A stretch of 7,311 bases of DNA, from NCBI GenBank assembly GCA_014377905.1, contig JACMOQ010000189.1:1-7311 (forward strand), read 5' to 3'. Origin of the DNA: Acetobacteraceae bacterium (GTDB lineage Bacteria; Pseudomonadota; Alphaproteobacteria; Acetobacterales; Acetobacteraceae). Numbering within the stretch: position 1 is the first letter of the stretch; each line of letters begins with the position of its first letter. The notes under the pieces were generated by a model, which saw only the letters and a list, made by a program, of their open reading frames with translations, made no database searches and was not told the DNA's origin. Made by a program: the position numbers and the translations under genes. Below, one piece after another: positions 5,665 through 7,311 of the stretch.

Positions 5665-7188
5665 TCACAGGCTCGCCAGCAGATCGACCGATGCCACGTC
5701 CTGCCCTGGCCAGACCGCGGTAATCCGGAGATTTTCGAGCACCAACCCAGATTTGTGGCGCGAAGAAAGTCTGACAGCATCGAATTTTATCTCTAGCACT
5801 AGCCCGATCGCCACCGCGCGGACCGGACCGAAACGCTCGGTCGTTTGGGTCGATACCCAGGCGTCGAGGGTGGCGCGGGCGCCTGGGTCGAGCAGCGTCG
5901 CATCGGCGCGGCCAACCGGCATCAGGGTTCCGTCATCGCGCCGCAGCCCAACCGTGTAGTTGGCAAACGGGCCACCGGAGCGGACAGCATTGCGCTCGGC
6001 ATACATCAGCACGCCGACCCGTGATGGCGCTGGACGCATCATCTGCCAGCTTGCGTTGCCCCAGCGGTGCTTGAACACCAACCCGTTGGTCCCCGGTGGC
6101 ATGGGAAACGCGAGGTCCCATGCGGCTGGTGGCAGCAAGGGCGACACCGCCATGCCGGCTGGGCGAAGCCGGTCAAACCAGGCTTGCAGGCGTTCCCGAC
6201 GGGCGTCAAAGGGCAGCGCGCCCAAATCTTCATCCGCGTCTTTCAGCAGATCGAACAGGCGCACGGTCAGGCCATGTGCGGCGGTCAGACTTGGGCCAAC
6301 TGTTTTGCGCCCAAGCCGTGGATGCGGGGCGGCGAACGGGCCAGCTTCAGTGGCGCTCCCGGTCAACAGCACCCCGTCCAGGACGGCATGAAACCGCATC
6401 GCCTGCAGAATATCGGGGAACGCGGCGGAAATGTCGGCGCCTTGTGCGGAAAACAGCCGGGCGCCCGTGGGGTGGGCAACGAGCTGCACAAGCAGCCCAT
6501 CCCAGCGCCATTCGGCGACCATATCATGCAGCTCGTGCGGCAGGGTTGTCGGGCTTGTTATCTTTTGCGGCCGCTTCGTTGGGCGAAAATGCAGCAGCCG
6601 GGTCGGCGCAGGACGCCCATCGCGCCCGTCTATCCACGCCAGAAACTTTTCGTATGGCGGCGCCTGGGTGTGCCACGCCGCCGCGATTTCCGCCCGATCT
6701 ATCCTGCCCCGCCCGAGCGCATGCAAGGCCGCCATCAGCACGGGCGGCGAGATGCCGAGGTCACCCGCCCCGGTCAACAGCTTCAGCAACACCACTCGGG
6801 TTGTGGCATCGGCGGCATCCAGCCAGCCGGCGATAAGCGCGGGTAGATCGTCCTTGGCGGTGGCGGTCAGGGCGTCCACCACCGCGCGCAACGCCGGTGC
6901 GGCCGCATTGGTCGGCGCGGCCGGCCAAGACAGCGCAATCGTTTCCAGCGCGTCGCCGACAAAATCCCGCGACAGATCGTACAATACGGGATCGAGCCGT
7001 TGGACCGCCAGCGCCCGCAGCATCGCCGGCTTTATCGACGGGAACGCCGCCGCGCCGGTCAGGACCGCCAAGGCGAGCCCGCGCGCCGGATCGGGCGTTT
7101 GGACCAGATAATCCGCAAGAATCCGCGCCTTGGTTGGTTCGCCCTGGGCAAAGGCCACCGCATCAACGAGGGCGGCAAAGGCGATCAC
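5665..7188 (-). CDS. ATP-dependent DNA ligase-like protein (ligase-associated cassette type), active site degenerate: probable pseudoenzyme
   Basis: A 507-residue protein with the full layout of the ligase of the exonuclease/ligase/Lhr/MPE cassette (PP_1105 type). It has an N-terminal helical DNA-binding domain (about 1-190), a nucleotidyltransferase domain (about 215-385) and an OB-fold domain (about 388-507) with SGGPFANYTVGL, ERFGPVRAV and RHKSGLVLENLRI. Family signatures remain, for example RLGRKTVG (291-298) and DEDLGALPFDARRERL. The catalytic set is gone. Motif I KxDG is RWDG, with R228 (codon CGC, 6507-6505) replacing the AMP-accepting lysine. The motif Ia SR is SA (247-248). Motif III DGE is DGV (V273). 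Motif IV EG..K is NGLVFK (N368; K373 kept). The motif V lysines are replaced in WQMMR (381-385), and the preceding GRxxG segment is shortened. The motif VI RxDK is absent (WPGQD, 493-497). The frame is otherwise uninterrupted. GTG 7188 overlaps the exonuclease TGA as GTGA. It probably cannot form ligase-AMP; a structural or DNA-binding role is possible. Confidence 0.88.
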   Translation of the reverse strand: MIAFAALVDAVAFAQGEPTKARILADYLVQTPDPARGLALAVLTGAAAFPSIKPAMLRALAVQRLDPVLYDLSRDFVGDALETIALSWPAAPTNAAAPALRAVVDALTATAKDDLPALIAGWLDAADATTRVVLLKLLTGAGDLGISPPVLMAALHALGRGRIDRAEIAAAWHTQAPPYEKFLAWIDGRDGRPAPTRLLHFRPTKRPQKITSPTTLPHELHDMVAEWRWDGLLVQLVAHPTGARLFSAQGADISAAFPDILQAMRFHAVLDGVLLTGSATEAGPFAAPHPRLGRKTVGPSLTAAHGLTVRLFDLLKDADEDLGALPFDARRERLQAWFDRLRPAGMAVSPLLPPAAWDLAFPMPPGTNGLVFKHRWGNASWQMMRPAPSRVGVLMYAERNAVRSGGPFANYTVGLRRDDGTLMPVGRADATLLDPGARATLDAWVSTQTTERFGPVRAVAIGLVLEIKFDAVRLSSRHKSGLVLENLRITAVWPGQDVASVDLLASL

Positions 7189-7311
7189 TGTCCGTCTTCC
7201 GCGCCATAGCCGATCAGCCGCAGCGCGCGTGCCCGCCGACCACGCTTGCCGATTTCGTGGATCAAGGCGGCTTCACTGCCATGGGTGATCCAGATTTCCG
7301 GCGCGCCAACC
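7185..7311 (-). CDS. Ligase-associated DNA exonuclease (MBL/beta-CASP fold), C-terminal end only
   Basis: The last 42 codons of a gene entering from the right edge. The peptide VGAPEIWITHGSEAALIHEI followed by RARALRLIGYG matches the C-terminus of the DNA ligase-associated putative exonuclease family, a beta-lactamase-fold nuclease related to mRNA 3'-end processing factors. In that family the end reads roughly '(A)PE(V/I)WVTHG.E.AL.H....G..ARAL.L.GYG.E'. The histidine in ITHG is the conserved late histidine of the beta-CASP fold. The stop TGA (7187-7185) overlaps the GTG start of the ligase-like gene, so the pair probably forms one translationally coupled unit. The metal-binding HxHxDH region is outside the window, so its activity cannot be judged here. 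Confidence 0.8.
   Translation of the reverse strand, partial: VGAPEIWITHGSEAALIHEIGKRGRRARALRLIGYGAEDGQ

Noticed and set aside
6067..6846. 259- and 246-codon plus-strand frames antisense to the ligase-like gene
   Set aside because: Two overlapping long frames in the same place are typical of GC-rich antisense shadows; the minus-strand ligase homology is clear.

Overview
The window (7311 bases, GC-rich) is a stretch of ordinary-looking bacterial chromosome in which every supported gene lies on the minus strand, so transcription runs from the right end to the left. High GC, GTG starts, 4-base start/stop overlaps, an alphaproteobacterial-style HAMP/MCP layout and the gene families all suggest an alphaproteobacterium, perhaps of the Rhodospirillales/Acetobacteraceae type. 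That placement is an inference and no marker gene fixes it. I see no rRNA, tRNA, CRISPR, insertion sequence or convincing terminator. The gene-free gaps are all under 80 bases.

In transcription order the layout is as follows. (1) 7311-7185: the C-terminal end of a ligase-associated MBL-fold DNA exonuclease. (2) 7188-5665: a full-length ATP-dependent DNA ligase-like protein, coupled to the exonuclease by a GTGA overlap. Its nucleotidyltransferase motifs have been lost, including the AMP-accepting lysine, so it looks like a pseudoenzyme. (3) 5585-3288: a methyl-accepting chemotaxis protein with a HBM-like two-module periplasmic sensor and a C-terminal c-di-GMP-binding PilZ domain. (4) 3221-2436: an HpcH/HpaI-family class II aldolase whose ribosome-binding site lies inside a perfect 8-bp inverted repeat. 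(5) 2378-1662: PdeM, the ligase-associated metallophosphoesterase. (6) 1599-214: a class I CPD-type photolyase with an intact Trp triad. (7) 217-1: the N-terminus of a COG2907 FAD/NAD-binding oxidoreductase, coupled to the photolyase by an ATGA overlap.

The exonuclease, ligase and PdeM belong to a known bacterial DNA-repair cassette (exonuclease, ligase, Lhr helicase, metallophosphoesterase). Here the Lhr helicase is not next to the ligase, and a chemoreceptor and an aldolase lie between ligase and pdeM. Photolyase follows pdeM. The window therefore reads as a DNA-damage-repair neighbourhood interrupted by signalling and metabolic genes. The main item of interest is the apparently dead but reading-frame-intact ligase held in translational coupling with the exonuclease.
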